Both the position numbers and the translations under genes were made by a program. 64,000 nt of DNA from Diogma glabrata. Taxonomy: Eukaryota > Arthropoda > Insecta > Diptera > Cylindrotomidae. The notes under the pieces were generated by a model, which had not been told where the DNA came from, ran no database searches, and worked only from the letters and a program-made list of their open reading frames with translations. This document shows positions 10,832 through 20,940 of the stretch, one piece after another. The stretch covers positions 192,288,766-192,352,765 of the forward strand of contig OY856188.1 in the NCBI GenBank assembly GCA_963693315.1. The letters are read 5' to 3'. The first letter of the stretch is position 1. Every line of letters begins with the position of its first letter.

Positions 10832-11144
10832 ATATATCCCCTGTATATATATAATCTATATATACACAAAAAAGGTATACATATAAAAAAACCACGCTGG
10901 TTCTCCCAACAAAAAATATTATCAACAAAAAAAAATATTCTTTTCAACCAAAACAAAACTAAACTGGTTTTTCCAGAAAATTTTGACCACACAAACCAAA
11001 ACTGGTTTTCAAAAATCGCGCTAAGAATATATAATTAAAATTGCGCCAAAAATATGACTCATAACTAACCGTTATATCAAAAAAAAATTAACCGTAATCT
11101 CGGTTATCATTAACAAAAGCCAGGTTTTTGTTTCGGCCCACGTT
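10832..11144 (-). other. Element B leader and candidate primer-binding site
   Basis: This is non-coding sequence between the 5' LTR and the first ORF. On the minus strand, the four bases AACG after the LTR are followed by TGGGCCGAAACAAAAACC, which starts with the TGG expected of a tRNA primer-binding site. The tRNA is not identified. Repeated CTGGTTTT motifs occur near 10890-11010. Confidence 0.45.
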
Positions 11145-11851
11145 TGTAATTGGGCCCTGATACGGAGCCACGTATGTAATTGATTCACTTCGTGAATCGG
11201 ATTGGACTTTTATCACTTTGTTTCTGTTCAATATACTGTTAAAACTATACAAATCACAAGCACATCTGATATTCCATCGTTTTTATAGTAGGAAAAAAAT
11301 AAAAGTTAAAGCAAAGGAGATCACTCCCGCCATCCGGATTGTCCCTACACGGATCTTAAATTTTGGAAATCTCTTATTATTCTTCAATTAGCCTATCATT
11401 CTAAAAACTAAGTTGAACTACATAAAAATTGTAAATGCAATACTAATATAAAATTAGAAAAAAATACCTTATTTTAAACTGTTGATTCTGTTTCCACCAG
11501 TTGCAATACCACGCTCCAAAGTTGTTGAATTTTGATCTGGATAAGCAGAGATATTATTTCGGATACCAAGTGAACTCCTTTAAGCCAATATTTGCTTAAT
11601 TCCTGATTTGAAATATTAGAATATCCATTTGAAACTACGGCACCACTACTATTGTTGTTATTATTATTCAAAACATTGACATCTTTTTGATAATCCAAAT
11701 TTGTATTATATATTGGAAAAAACATCTGGTGTCGCATGATGAAACATTTTCATCAATGTTAACTTCTTATAAAGTGGACAATTACAAGTCACAACTGGCC
11801 ATAATAAATCTTTTTATTGTATTCTTATTAATGTTTACAACCATAATAACA

Positions 11852-13273
11852 TAGACCAGGGTAGAAGCCATTAAAAATAATAAAAAGTGAAAAAAATAAC
11901 AGTAGGATGAAACCCATTAGAAAAGGAGGAGAATATTATAAAAATAAAAGGCAAAATAATTTACGGGCGATCTGAGGTCGGGAAGGGGAAGGGGTGAGTT
12001 TTTAAGGGTAAAAAACGGTTTAACTCGATTTCCGGCAAAACTAAAAGTCCCATGGAAAAAATTTGAATGGCAAAGTTGTAGGTAATAAAAAGATGTAAAA
12101 CTTTGATCTAGGCACTTTTTTCACATCACTTCAAAATTTATGTGAAAAATTCAAAAAACCAAGTTTTTGGTTTTTTATTTTTATCTTTTACAAAAATTTT
12201 TTTTTTTTCACGAAATTTGGTGAAAACTTACCTTTTTATGTCCCAAATACGCTGTTATTTATTTGATTTGAAATATGTATTTTTTCACCTTATTTTGAAT
12301 TAATATCGAAAAAGCACCCTAATTTTCAATCGAAAATTCACCCGTCAAAATATCAGTTTTTTTCAAAAAGTTGGTATGCTTTCTGTTCGTTGAAATTTTT
12401 ACTTTCCGATGGTGACAAAAAAATAATTTATTACTATAGTAAATCTTCTCAAAAAATGCAAAAAATGAATTGAATTTTCGATTCAAAAAACCAAGTTTTT
12501 GGGTTTCTTATTTTTGTCTTTTACAAAAAAATTTTTTTCACGAAATGTGGTGAAAACTTACATTTTTATGTCCCAACTACGCTGTAGTTGATTTGAAATA
12601 TTTATTTTTCACCTTATTTTGAATTAATATCGAAAAAGCACCCAAATTTTCAATCGAAAATTCATTTCATTTTTTACATTTTCTGAGAAGATTTACTATA
12701 GTAATATATTTTTTTTTTTATCATCGGATAATAGAGATTTCAACGAACAGAAAGCATACCAACTTTTTGAAAAAAGCTGATATTTTGACGGGTGAATTTT
12801 CGATTGAAAATTAGGGTGCTTTTTCGATATTAATTCAAAATAAGGTGAGAAAATAAATATTTCAAATCAAATAAATAACAGCGTATTTGGGACATAAAAA
12901 GGTAAGTTTTCACCAAATTTCGTGAAAAAAAAAAAAAATTTTGTAAAAGATAAGAATAAAAAACCAAAACCTTGGTTTTTTGAATTTTTCACATAAATTT
13001 TGAGGTTATGTGAAAAAAGTGCCTAAATCAAAGTTTTACATCTTTTTACTACCTACAACTTTGCCATTCAAATTTTTCCCATAGGACTTTTAGTTTTGCT
13101 GGAAATCGAGATAAACCGTTTTTTACCCTTAAAAACTCACCCCTTCCCCTTCCCGACCTCAGATCGCCCGTAAATTATTTTTCCTTTCATTTTTATAATA
13201 TTCTCCTCCTTTTCTAATGGGTTTGATCCTACTATTATTTTTTTTGTTTACAAAAATTATCGACCCTGGTCTA
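11852..13273. mobile_element. 1.42-kb foldback element with 4-bp target duplication
   Basis: The ends are TAGACCAGGGT and its reverse complement, flanked by AACA at 11848-11851 and 13274-13277. Arms of about 600 bp (roughly 11852-12480 and 12660-13273) pair almost throughout, including CGATCTGAGGTCGGG and its complement. Within the hairpin a 170-bp block (around 12150-12340) is repeated directly at about 12480-12660 and inverted at about 12780-12960. It contains no coding capacity. A 4-bp duplication does not by itself identify the superfamily. Confidence 0.88.
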
Positions 13274-13699
13274 AACAATAATAATTTCATTTCAAATTAT
13301 AAATTTGACTTATATTTTTAGTATTTGATGTTTTTATTATTACACATCACATTAATTAGCAATTAATTTAAAAGAGCCAACATATATTAACACCTTAATG
13401 AATCTACTGAATTTTTTCTAAAATCAACTCTGAAAATATTTGTTTGAAACACAAATATGGAATGACCTCTCAAAATTGGAAAAATGTGATTTTTGCTTTT
13501 TTACATCTCATGATGTCAAAACAAATCGGGTAATATTAAAAATTCAGCAAAGATTAATAACGACAACGACATCTGTTCGTTAGAATTGGAAATAAAATTG
13601 AGTACGTTCGTTTGCTTTTTATAGTATATTCAAAATTCAACTAGCAGTTAAGTTTTAGAAAATTTTAAAATTATTATTAATGTAAAAATGAACGGAAAC

Positions 13700-14942
13700 T
13701 AGTGATGTAAAAGTGTTTAATACAATTGTATAATACCCGGTATTATACGTAAAATACCGTATTGTCCAAAACGTTGTAAAATACAAGGTATTTTACTATA
13801 AAAAATATTTTTTATTCTGATGGCGTGCGAAATAGTAAATAGTCCTTTTACTAAAATTGCGCGTGGATTACTAAAAGAATTTATAGCTGTGAAAATATGT
13901 CTACTACTACATCTATAAGATATAAACCACGCCGAGGAAATGAATTATTCGTACGCCTTGCTAGTGTGCATAGGGCCTATTCAGTAAAATATTCTATCGA
14001 AAGTTTCTGCTATTCTTCTATTTTTTGTATGAAATTTTATTCTGCCATTATAAAATTTCATACAAAATGTAGAATAGCAGAAACTTCCGATAGAAGATTT
14101 TACTGAATAGAACCCAATTTTTAAATTTCTGTTGTACCAAGTTTGTTCTAATATCAACAGAACACATATATCAACAATCGATTATAGTTGCTGAGAAGCA
14201 ACCGTTACAGTAAATTTTTAATCGAGCAAATCAAAATTTTGAAACATGGATTTGTTACTTAATTTAATAGCCCCAGGTAACATGTAGAACGATTGTCGTT
14301 CAAGTGACGTTCAAATTTATCAACCATGCACAAAAATCTCAACACCCATTATGAAACCGATAGCAATTGTATTTATTGTATAAATTGATGGAATAGAGTT
14401 TGTGGCTCTTCAGAATGTAGCATCTTCTAATTTGCATTGTTCTGCATCTTACACTGTAACAGAAACATCATTTTCGATATGCAGCCTAAGCCCTAAGTCA
14501 TACCAAAAGTAATTATCTCAAATATTTATGTCAAACATGATTAAGACCTCTAACAGTTTAACCTGAATAAAAAACATAAATACAGTAGCAGGCAGCAACT
14601 GAAGGTGAAATAAATTGAAACTAAGCATCAGGATAGTTTTACTGATCAGACCATCCACATGAATTAGAGACAGATGATTATATAGGTCTTATTAGCATTT
14701 GTTTAAGGAATATATATAGATAAAAATAACGATAAAATATCCAAATTCAGATATTTAGAAAAAAATGAATTAGATGTAATTCAAAATGATGATGAAAGTC
14801 ATTTTTTGTTATTATATCATTCACATGTTATCTCGGCTAATACACTTTTGTACAGAATATACGGTATTTTATTTTGTATAATACAATGTATAATACGCTG
14901 TATTATACAAAAAAAATAAAATACGGTATTTTAACATCTCTA
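13700..14942. mobile_element. hAT-type non-autonomous transposon in LTR of B
   Basis: The ends are TAGTGATGTAAAA and, inverted, TAGAGATGTTAAAA. They are flanked by a perfect 8-bp duplication ACGGAAAC (13692-13699 and 14943-14950). The TIR and the 8-bp duplication are diagnostic of the hAT superfamily. Subterminal regions are rich in a GTATTATAC/ATACCGTATT motif. No transposase frame is visible. A smaller hairpin element is nested at 13973-14115. Confidence 0.9.
13973..14115. mobile_element. 143-bp hairpin MITE inside the hAT element
   Basis: Arms GGGCCTATTCAGTAAAA and its near-complement TTTTACTGAATAGAACCC bound a sequence that folds on itself nearly end to end, with a short loop around 14043-14052. 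It is typical of a miniature inverted-repeat element. No clear target duplication was found. Confidence 0.75.
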
Positions 14943-15031
14943 ACGGAAACTAATGAAATACATTTCTATTGAATTGAAAACAAAGAGGAATTTGGTTTTA
15001 TTATTGTTTTGCGATTATTGCGATCGTTACA

Positions 15032-15349
15032 GCAGAAACTATTGCGTATGCCTTAACAAATGAAACTGCACAAGCAATTATTAAACCATCAATTAAAATA
15101 CGCCGGGTAGAGTTGGCTGATGATAACAATTACAAGCCCAGAGCAAGAGAAAGCATTTGAAGTGACAGAATACGATGCTGGTTATGTGGCAAGTTGGGCC
15201 ATATTTCGAGAGAATGTCGAGATGTTAGAAGGAAACGAGCAAGATCAGCATCGCCTATGCAGAGACGTCAAGCAGAAGAACGGGTGCAGCAAGCTAGAGA
15301 AGACGATGGAGCAGCGCCGCATCCGTTAAACTACAACGAGTCAGCCTAA
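15032..15349 (+). pseudogene. gag: gag of element A, C-terminal part with CCHC zinc knuckle
   Basis: This continues the frame broken at 2561 by element B. Codons read AETIAYALTNETAQ and align with the Gag of C (NETVAYAM). TGA at 15158-15160 interrupts the frame at a position where the C protein has Arg. After it, CWLCGKLGHISREC is a complete CX2CX4HX4C zinc knuckle for RNA binding, followed by an Arg- and Ser-rich tail. The frame ends at TAA (15347-15349). The pol frame, shifted by -1, is already open from 15298, so the two overlap by about 52 bp. Confidence 0.85.
15325..15331 (+). promoter_or_regulatory. Candidate -1 ribosomal frameshift site (GTTAAAC)
   Basis: GTTAAAC sits in the gag/pol overlap with gag codons TTA AAC, the phasing needed for -1 slippage (X XXY YYZ-like). 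Pol is in the -1 frame relative to gag. About 19 nt downstream GGGGC (15351-15355) can pair with GCCCC (15380-15384), a possible stimulatory stem, although the spacing is longer than usual. The site is repeated at 20857-20863. Confidence 0.5.
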
Positions 15350-15408
15350 AGGGGCGTAAGCTGGCTCCCACAACCGAATGCCCCATAACCTTCATCCACG
15401 TATCGAGA

Positions 15409-18400
15409 TTGACAAGGGGAAGTGACAGCCTTACTGTTAGGGCTAATATTGATGGAAAAAGTTGTTTCATCACGTTAGATACGGGAGCAACAAATACAAT
15501 TGTCCGCACTGATGTTGTGAAAGGGAAACTAAAACCAGCAGGAAGATACCGAATGCAGACAGCTACTGGTGAAAGTGCAAGTATTAAAGGAAAGAAAGTG
15601 GTCAACTTTGAAGTCGGGAATACTCACTTTCAACATGAAGTGGTTGTAGCTGACATTGTGGATGAAGTAATCCTGGGAATGGACTTCATGAGGCCAAATG
15701 GATTCGTTATTGATGCTGGCAAAGGAGTACTCACGTACGGAAATGTTGAGTTGCCACTCCAGTTTAATGGTGAAGATTCAAATTGTGTTCGTCGAATAAT
15801 ATTAGATCACAAGGAAAAGCTGCCACCCCAATCAGAAACAATCATTTGGGGAAAGTTGGAAGAAGGTTCTGGGTCACCCAGGTTGTGGGTTGTAGAAGCC
15901 AACAAAGAACATCAAAATTTTAAAGAAGTCGTTATAGGGAAAACTTTAGTTAGATCGGATGCTGATTACAAAATACCAGTAAGAGTTTTAAATCTGTCAG
16001 ATACGCAGAAAACAATGAAAAAAGGATCAATCATAGGACAATGTGAAGAGGTAGCTAAAATAATAAAGTGCGAGCAGAAAAACATCAATTGCTCGGTCAA
16101 CACAAAACAACAAAAGGCAGAAATGGAGCAACTTGTGCAGAAATGGACAGAAGGGCTTTCAGAAGAACAGAAGAAAGCAGCACGTCAATTGTTGGAGCGG
16201 CACAAGTCTGTATTCTGTAGTACACCTGAAGGGAATGGCAGAACCAATATGGTAAAACATCGTATTGACACCGGAGCAGAAAAGCCGATACGCCAGGCAC
16301 CAAGACGATTACCATTAGCTAAAAGAGAGGAAGCTGATAAAATGGTGAGAGATATGAAAGAAGCTGGTGTGATTGAGCCTTCAGACAGTCACTGGAGCTC
16401 ACCTGTGGTGTTAGTTGGCAAGAAAGATGGGAGCTTGAGATTTTGTGTTGACTACAGGAAACTAAACATAGTTACGAAGAAGGATAGCTACCCATTGCCT
16501 AGGATTGATGATACACTGGATACATTATCGGGCTCAAAATTGTTTTCAACATTGGATCTGCAGAGTGGTTACTGGCAGGTTGAAGTTGCGGATGAAGATC
16601 GGGAGAAAACAGCGTTCAGTGTAGGGAATGGACTATGGCAATTTAATGTCATGCCATTTGGGTTATGCAACGCGCCCGCAACTTTCGAGAGATTAATGGA
16701 ACGGGTACTAAAAGGCTTGCACTGGAAAACATGCCTTGTATATTTGGATGACATCATCGTCATGGGAAAAGACTTTGATGACCACTTGAGGAACTTGGCG
16801 GAGGTACTGGAAAGGTTGCAAGCAGCCGGTTTAAAGTTAAGTCCCAAAAAGTGTTCACTTTTCGAGGAAGAAGTAAAATATTTGGGACACAAGGTTACGG
16901 CAATGGGAATTCATACAGATTCTGACAAGATTGCAGCAGTTATGAACTGGCCAAGACCAAAGAACCTACATGAACTACGAAGCTTCCTCGGATTGTGCAC
17001 ATATTACAGACGGTTTGTGCCAGGATTCGCCAACGTTGCCAAAAGTCTGCATGAGTTAACCAGAAAAGATAAGGCATTTGAATGGAATGAACCTCAAGAA
17101 CAAGCATTTGTAGAGCTCCGAAAGAGATTATGTACGGCTCCAATGCTGTCCTATCCTATACCAAATGTTCAGTTTATTTTGGATACTGATGCCAGTAATG
17201 AAGGTATAGGAGGAGTCTTGTCGCAGAATATAGATGGTCAGGAAAAGGTGATAGCTTATTTCTCGAAAATGCTATCCAAGCCGGAGCGGAATTATTGTGT
17301 AACTCGAAAGGAATTATTGGCTATTGTGGAATCCGTCAAACATTTCCATAAATACTTGTATGGTCAGAAATTTCATCTCAGAACTGACCATGGTGCGTTA
17401 AGGTGGTTACTCCAGTTCAAAAATCCAGAGGGACAAGTAGCACGTTGGATCGAACGGTTGCAGGCGTACGATTTGGACATTGAGCATCGAAAGGGTACTG
17501 CACATGGGAACGCTGATGCATTATCGAGACGACCCTGTCAAGTTGAATGCAAGCATTACAGTCGTCAAGAAAATAAGGAGAACATCATCGATGTCCGATT
17601 ACTACAAGTGCTACCTGACGATGAATGGACTGCTGAAGCCATAAGGAGAGATCAATTAGAAGATCCGGATCTTGCACCGATCATCGAGTTCAAGGAAAAG
17701 GGTTGCAAACCCGTATGGGGAGAAATTTCTGATAAAACTCCAACTTTGAAGGCGTACTGGCCGCAATGGGACAGTCTCCAGTTAGAGGAAGGATGTTTAA
17801 AGAGAGAATGCGAAAGCTCAGATGGCGAGATAAAGCAATCCCTTACAGTGGTACCAAAAGGGAAAATAGAAGCAGTACTGAAGGAGTATCACGAAGGAAC
17901 GAGTGGAGGTCACCTTGGGATCAATAAGACTCTTGCAAAAATACGACAACGGTTTTACTGGGCGGGGACTCGGCAATCAATTGTGGAGTGGTGTCAAAAA
18001 TGCGATAAATGTGCGGCGGTGAAAGGACCCGCACGAAGAAGTCATGGAAAAATGAAGCAATACAATGTAGGTGCTCCATTTGAAAGGATCGCAATGGATG
18101 TAGCGGGACCATTTCCAACAACTTATAATCAGAATAAATATGTGCTTGTGATCATGGACTACTTCAGTAAGTGGCCGGAAGTGTGTGCGATTCCCAACCA
18201 GGAAGCAACCACAATCGCTGAAGCTGTGATAAATAATTGGATCAGCCGCTATGGAGTTCCTATGGAGATCCACACCGATCAGGGACGGAACTTCGAGTCA
18301 GCTGTATTCCAGGAAATTTGTCAAATGCTGGGGATTAACAAAACCAGGACGACAGCTTCACACCCACAGTCAGATGGGATGGTTGAGAGATTCAATGCTA

Positions 18401-18948
18401 CTTTGGAGGAATTTCTAGCTAAAGTGGTCAGTAAGAATCAACGTAACTGGGATCAACACATTCCTTTATTTTTGATGGCATACAGATCAGCAGTTCATGA
18501 CACCACGACCATGACACCAGCTCAAACTATTTTTGGAAGTGATTTAAGACTTCCTGGTGACCTCAAATTTGGAGCGGTACCATCAACATCATTGTCTGCG
18601 CAAGAATACGTCAATCGAATCAGGAAGAACCTTGAGGATATTCACAATCTTGTTCGGCAGAAGATACAACTGACCAGTGATAAAATGAAAGCCCGATATG
18701 ATATACGATCTAATAATAAAGGTTTCGAAGAAGGACAATTAGTATGGCTACACAACCCACAACGAAAACGAGGGTTATCACCAAAACTGCAAGCTGCATG
18801 GGAAGGACCTTACAACATTATAACGAAGTTGAATGACGTGGTTTATAGAATTAAGAAAGGCCATCGAGGCAAAGCGAAAGTAGTACATTTGGAAAGATTG
18901 GCCTTATACAAAGGAGAGCTAGATCCTGTTCGGGACGAACAGGCTTAA
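15409..18948 (+). CDS. pol: Element A Pol, copy 1: protease, RT, RNase H, integrase
   Basis: This 1179-codon frame has no initiating ATG at its start (TTG at 15409) and is open upstream to 15298, as expected for a product made by -1 frameshifting from gag. The protease has DTG at 24-26 and ILGMDF near 90. Reverse transcriptase spans about 310-500 with YLDD at 445-448. RNase H has DAS at 594-596, E635, D660 and D703. The integrase has an HHCC motif (H828, H835, C865, C868) and a DDE core D897, D957, E993, then a GPY-like segment (WEGPYNI). All catalytic residues are present and there are no internal stops. It makes cDNA from the element RNA and inserts it in the genome. A near-identical copy lies at 20941-24480. 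Confidence 0.95.
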   Translation: MTRGSDSLTVRANIDGKSCFITLDTGATNTIVRTDVVKGKLKPAGRYRMQTATGESASIKGKKVVNFEVGNTHFQHEVVVADIVDEVILGMDFMRPNGFVIDAGKGVLTYGNVELPLQFNGEDSNCVRRIILDHKEKLPPQSETIIWGKLEEGSGSPRLWVVEANKEHQNFKEVVIGKTLVRSDADYKIPVRVLNLSDTQKTMKKGSIIGQCEEVAKIIKCEQKNINCSVNTKQQKAEMEQLVQKWTEGLSEEQKKAARQLLERHKSVFCSTPEGNGRTNMVKHRIDTGAEKPIRQAPRRLPLAKREEADKMVRDMKEAGVIEPSDSHWSSPVVLVGKKDGSLRFCVDYRKLNIVTKKDSYPLPRIDDTLDTLSGSKLFSTLDLQSGYWQVEVADEDREKTAFSVGNGLWQFNVMPFGLCNAPATFERLMERVLKGLHWKTCLVYLDDIIVMGKDFDDHLRNLAEVLERLQAAGLKLSPKKCSLFEEEVKYLGHKVTAMGIHTDSDKIAAVMNWPRPKNLHELRSFLGLCTYYRRFVPGFANVAKSLHELTRKDKAFEWNEPQEQAFVELRKRLCTAPMLSYPIPNVQFILDTDASNEGIGGVLSQNIDGQEKVIAYFSKMLSKPERNYCVTRKELLAIVESVKHFHKYLYGQKFHLRTDHGALRWLLQFKNPEGQVARWIERLQAYDLDIEHRKGTAHGNADALSRRPCQVECKHYSRQENKENIIDVRLLQVLPDDEWTAEAIRRDQLEDPDLAPIIEFKEKGCKPVWGEISDKTPTLKAYWPQWDSLQLEEGCLKRECESSDGEIKQSLTVVPKGKIEAVLKEYHEGTSGGHLGINKTLAKIRQRFYWAGTRQSIVEWCQKCDKCAAVKGPARRSHGKMKQYNVGAPFERIAMDVAGPFPTTYNQNKYVLVIMDYFSKWPEVCAIPNQEATTIAEAVINNWISRYGVPMEIHTDQGRNFESAVFQEICQMLGINKTRTTASHPQSDGMVERFNATLEEFLAKVVSKNQRNWDQHIPLFLMAYRSAVHDTTTMTPAQTIFGSDLRLPGDLKFGAVPSTSLSAQEYVNRIRKNLEDIHNLVRQKIQLTSDKMKARYDIRSNNKGFEEGQLVWLHNPQRKRGLSPKLQAAWEGPYNIITKLNDVVYRIKKGHRGKAKVVHLERLALYKGELDPVRDEQA

Positions 18949-18956
18949 GTGGAGGG
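18947..18956 (+). other. Polypurine tract of element A
   Basis: AAGTGGAGGG overlaps the pol stop codon and lies 3 bp before the 3' LTR. The same tract, reversed, precedes the 3' LTR of element C (about 45382-45391). It would prime plus-strand DNA synthesis. Confidence 0.75.
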
Positions 18957-18959
18957 TAT

Positions 18960-19656
18960 TGTTACGATTGCAGAAAAATCTAGACGATTACAGAAAGATC
19001 TAAACGATTACGGTCACTTCCAGGAAAATAAAATCAACAAACAAGTTAATGAAATGAATATTGTTGTTGTTGTCTCTTCTTAGAAATAGGGTCAACATAA
19101 ACGATTTTATGAATCAAATCAACATAACGTAAAATAATCGAATATTCTAATGTTTTCTCAAGGTTTCTGGAAAGTGATGTCGAATTATCTAGAAGTATTG
19201 CAGAAGGTATATAAGAAAATTACCTATTGTAGTTTTTAATTAGTGTTATTTTAAACCTGCGATAGTGAAGTTGGAATTAGTTTATTTTAAACCTGCGATC
19301 GTGAAGTTAAAAATTATAAAAGTGATCTTTAAATTAGTTTTTGTGTAAAGTTTTTGTAAATAAAGTTATAAGTGTTATTAAATAGAAATATTTTGTGTAT
19401 TATTTTGAACGTTGTGAATTGGAAATTTCTACAATAAACCGTTGGAGTTTCGAAGCTGTTGGAAGAATATTCTAGTTGGGAATATTGTTTGCTGTATTGT
19501 TTTCCTGTTGTTGTGGAACAGTTAAGGTGTTGAATACTTAATAAAACCTGGTGTGTTTGCTTACTAATCAGTGATCGAACTCAGAAAGAGATTGGGAATT
19601 GCGTTTAGCGAATTGTGAGTTAGGCCAATTCGAAGGAAGTTTGGAAAAACGTAACA
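18960..19656 (+). repeat. 3' LTR of element A, copy 1
   Basis: This 697-bp LTR is near-identical to 665-1357 and to 24492-25188. The target duplication ATAC follows at 19657-19660. A G at the GCGTTTAGCG site is unique to this copy (the other two have T), so it mutated after the tandem duplication. Confidence 0.93.
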
Positions 19657-19660
19657 ATAC

Positions 19661-19797
19661 AATCAAAAAAAAATTACTTCATAGTTCAACACAATAAATT
19701 AAATTGTTTATCTGTACGGCCACTATAACTATAGGTTTATTTTTGCTTTTTTTAGAACCATAATTGTGTGCGTTATTAGTATTGATTGATTAAAATT
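19661..19797 (+). repeat. Repeat X continuation and LINE target duplication, unit 1
   Basis: This is the flank in which element A inserted. A matching copy lies at 25193-25326, and part of it (TAATAACGCACACAATTATGG on the reverse strand) is related to 30190-30260. It contains no gene. The last 17 bp are the left target duplication of the LINE. Confidence 0.6.
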
Positions 19798-20190
19798 TTT
19801 TTAAGGCGTTCATGCTCCATGTAGGAGCGTTGCCAGGCTAATCAGCTTTGAATATTCACCACGGTCATTCGCAACAGCGACATAATTACCATGGCAGCCG
19901 ATTTTTTTAAGGTCGTTTATTACGTCAGTCTCCCATTGTAGTCGTGGTCTTCCTCGCGGTCTACCACTCCCTGGGGTACTAACGAACATTTTTCTAATCA
20001 TTTCAGACTGTGAATCGGCTCGTAGAACATGCCCAAACCAAGCAATCCTATTAGAACGGATACAACCTATTATATCAGGACCCTCAAGAAAGTCACTGAT
20101 CTCAAAGTTATACCGGGTTCTATACTCTCCATCGTCTGTCTTAAGTGGACCAAAAATGTAGGGTAGGATCTTACGCTCAAATACAGATAA
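19798..20190 (-). pseudogene. 3' fragment of a LINE reverse transcriptase, unit 1
   Basis: The minus-strand frame ends at 19810 with a GRPRGRPRLQWETDVINDL segment. It equals the C-terminal end of the 25339-26337 frame. It is cut at 20190 by the duplication junction, so only the C-terminal ~125 residues remain. It differs from the second copy by a few bases, including one that changes Leu/Val in SDxLEGPD. Confidence 0.85.
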
Positions 20191-20563
20191 ATGAATTAGA
20201 GACAGATGATTATATAGGTCTTATTAGCATTTGTTTAAGGAATATATATAGATAAAAATAACGATAAAATATCCAAATTCAGATATTTAGAAAAAAATGA
20301 ATTAGATGTAATTCAAAATGATGATGAAAGTCATTTTTTGTTATTATATCATTCACATGTTATCTCGGCTAATACACTTTTGTACAGAATATACGGTATT
20401 TTATTTTGTATAATACAATGTATAATACGCTGTATTATACAAAAAAAATAAAATACGGTATTTTAACATCTCTAACGGAAACTAATGAAATACATTTCTA
20501 TTGAATTGAAAACAAAGAGGAATTTGGTTTTATTATTGTTTTGCGATTATTGCGATCGTTACA
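20191..20563. repeat. Duplicated ends of the hAT element and of the LTR of B
   Basis: 20191-20474 copies 14659-14942 (right part of the hAT element) and 20475-20563 copies 14943-15031 (end of the LTR of B). They show that the duplication happened after both insertions. Confidence 0.9.
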
Positions 20564-20881
20564 GCAGAAACTATTGCTTATGCCTTAACAAATGAAACTG
20601 CACAAGCAATTATTAAACCATCAATTAAAATACGCCGGGTAGAGTTGGCTGATGATAACAATTACAAGCCCAGAGCAAGAGAAAGCATTTGAAGTGACAG
20701 AATACGATGCTGGTTATGTGGCAAGTTGGGCCATATTTCGAGAGAATGTCGAGATGTTAGAAGGAAACGAGCAAGATCAGCATCGCCTATGCAGAGACGT
20801 CAAGCAGAAGAACGGGTGCAGCAAGCTAGAGAAGACGATGGAGCAGCGCCGCATCCGTTAAACTACAACGAGTCAGCCTAA
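20564..20881 (+). pseudogene. gag: gag fragment of element A, copy 2
   Basis: This is a copy of 15032-15349, with the same in-frame TGA (20690-20692), the same CCHC zinc knuckle and the same GTTAAAC slippery heptamer (20857-20863). It begins abruptly after the LTR end of B and has no N-terminal gag, so it cannot yield a full Gag. Confidence 0.85.
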
Positions 20882-20940
20882 AGGGGCGTAAGCTGGCTCC
20901 CACAACCGAATGCCCCATAACCTTCATCCACGTATCGAGA

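Larger units (their letters stand above)
2563..15031 (-). mobile_element. Ty3/gypsy LTR retrotransposon B, nested in gag of A
   Basis: Element B is flanked by a 4-bp target duplication GCAG (2559-2562 and 15032-15035). Read on the minus strand its 5' LTR is the right one (11145-15031) and its 3' LTR the left one (2563-3772). Its order is LTR, a small ORF (10831-10457), about 1.8 kb without clear genes, gag (8629-7520), pol (7186-4097), LTR. The left LTR is 1210 bp. The right LTR, once its two insertions and their duplications are subtracted, is also exactly 1210 bp. I saw only two substitutions between them, so the insertion is very recent. Gag-pol is one frame broken by three stops. Confidence 0.93.
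11145..15031 (-). repeat. Right (5') LTR of element B, interrupted twice
   Basis: The LTR starts TGTAATTGGG at 11145 and ends CGATCGTTACA at 15031. It is split by a foldback element (11852-13273) and a hAT-type element (13700-14942). LTR pieces are 11145-11851, 13274-13699 and 14943-15031. Subtracting 1422+4 and 1243+8 bp from 3887 gives 1210 bp, equal to the other LTR, which validates both insertion boundaries. Confidence 0.93.
665..19656 (+). mobile_element. Ty3/gypsy LTR retrotransposon A (host of nested insertions)
   Basis: The element begins TGTTACGATTGC, ends AAACGTAACA and is flanked by a 4-bp target duplication ATAC (661-664 and 19657-19660). In order it has the 5' LTR, a primer-binding site, gag, pol and a 3' LTR, all on the plus strand. 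Its gag is split by element B (2563-15031). The two LTRs differ by about three substitutions and one 4-bp indel, so the insertion is young. Two in-frame stops make gag non-functional while pol is an open 1179-codon frame. A later tandem duplication repeated its 3' half. Confidence 0.92.
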
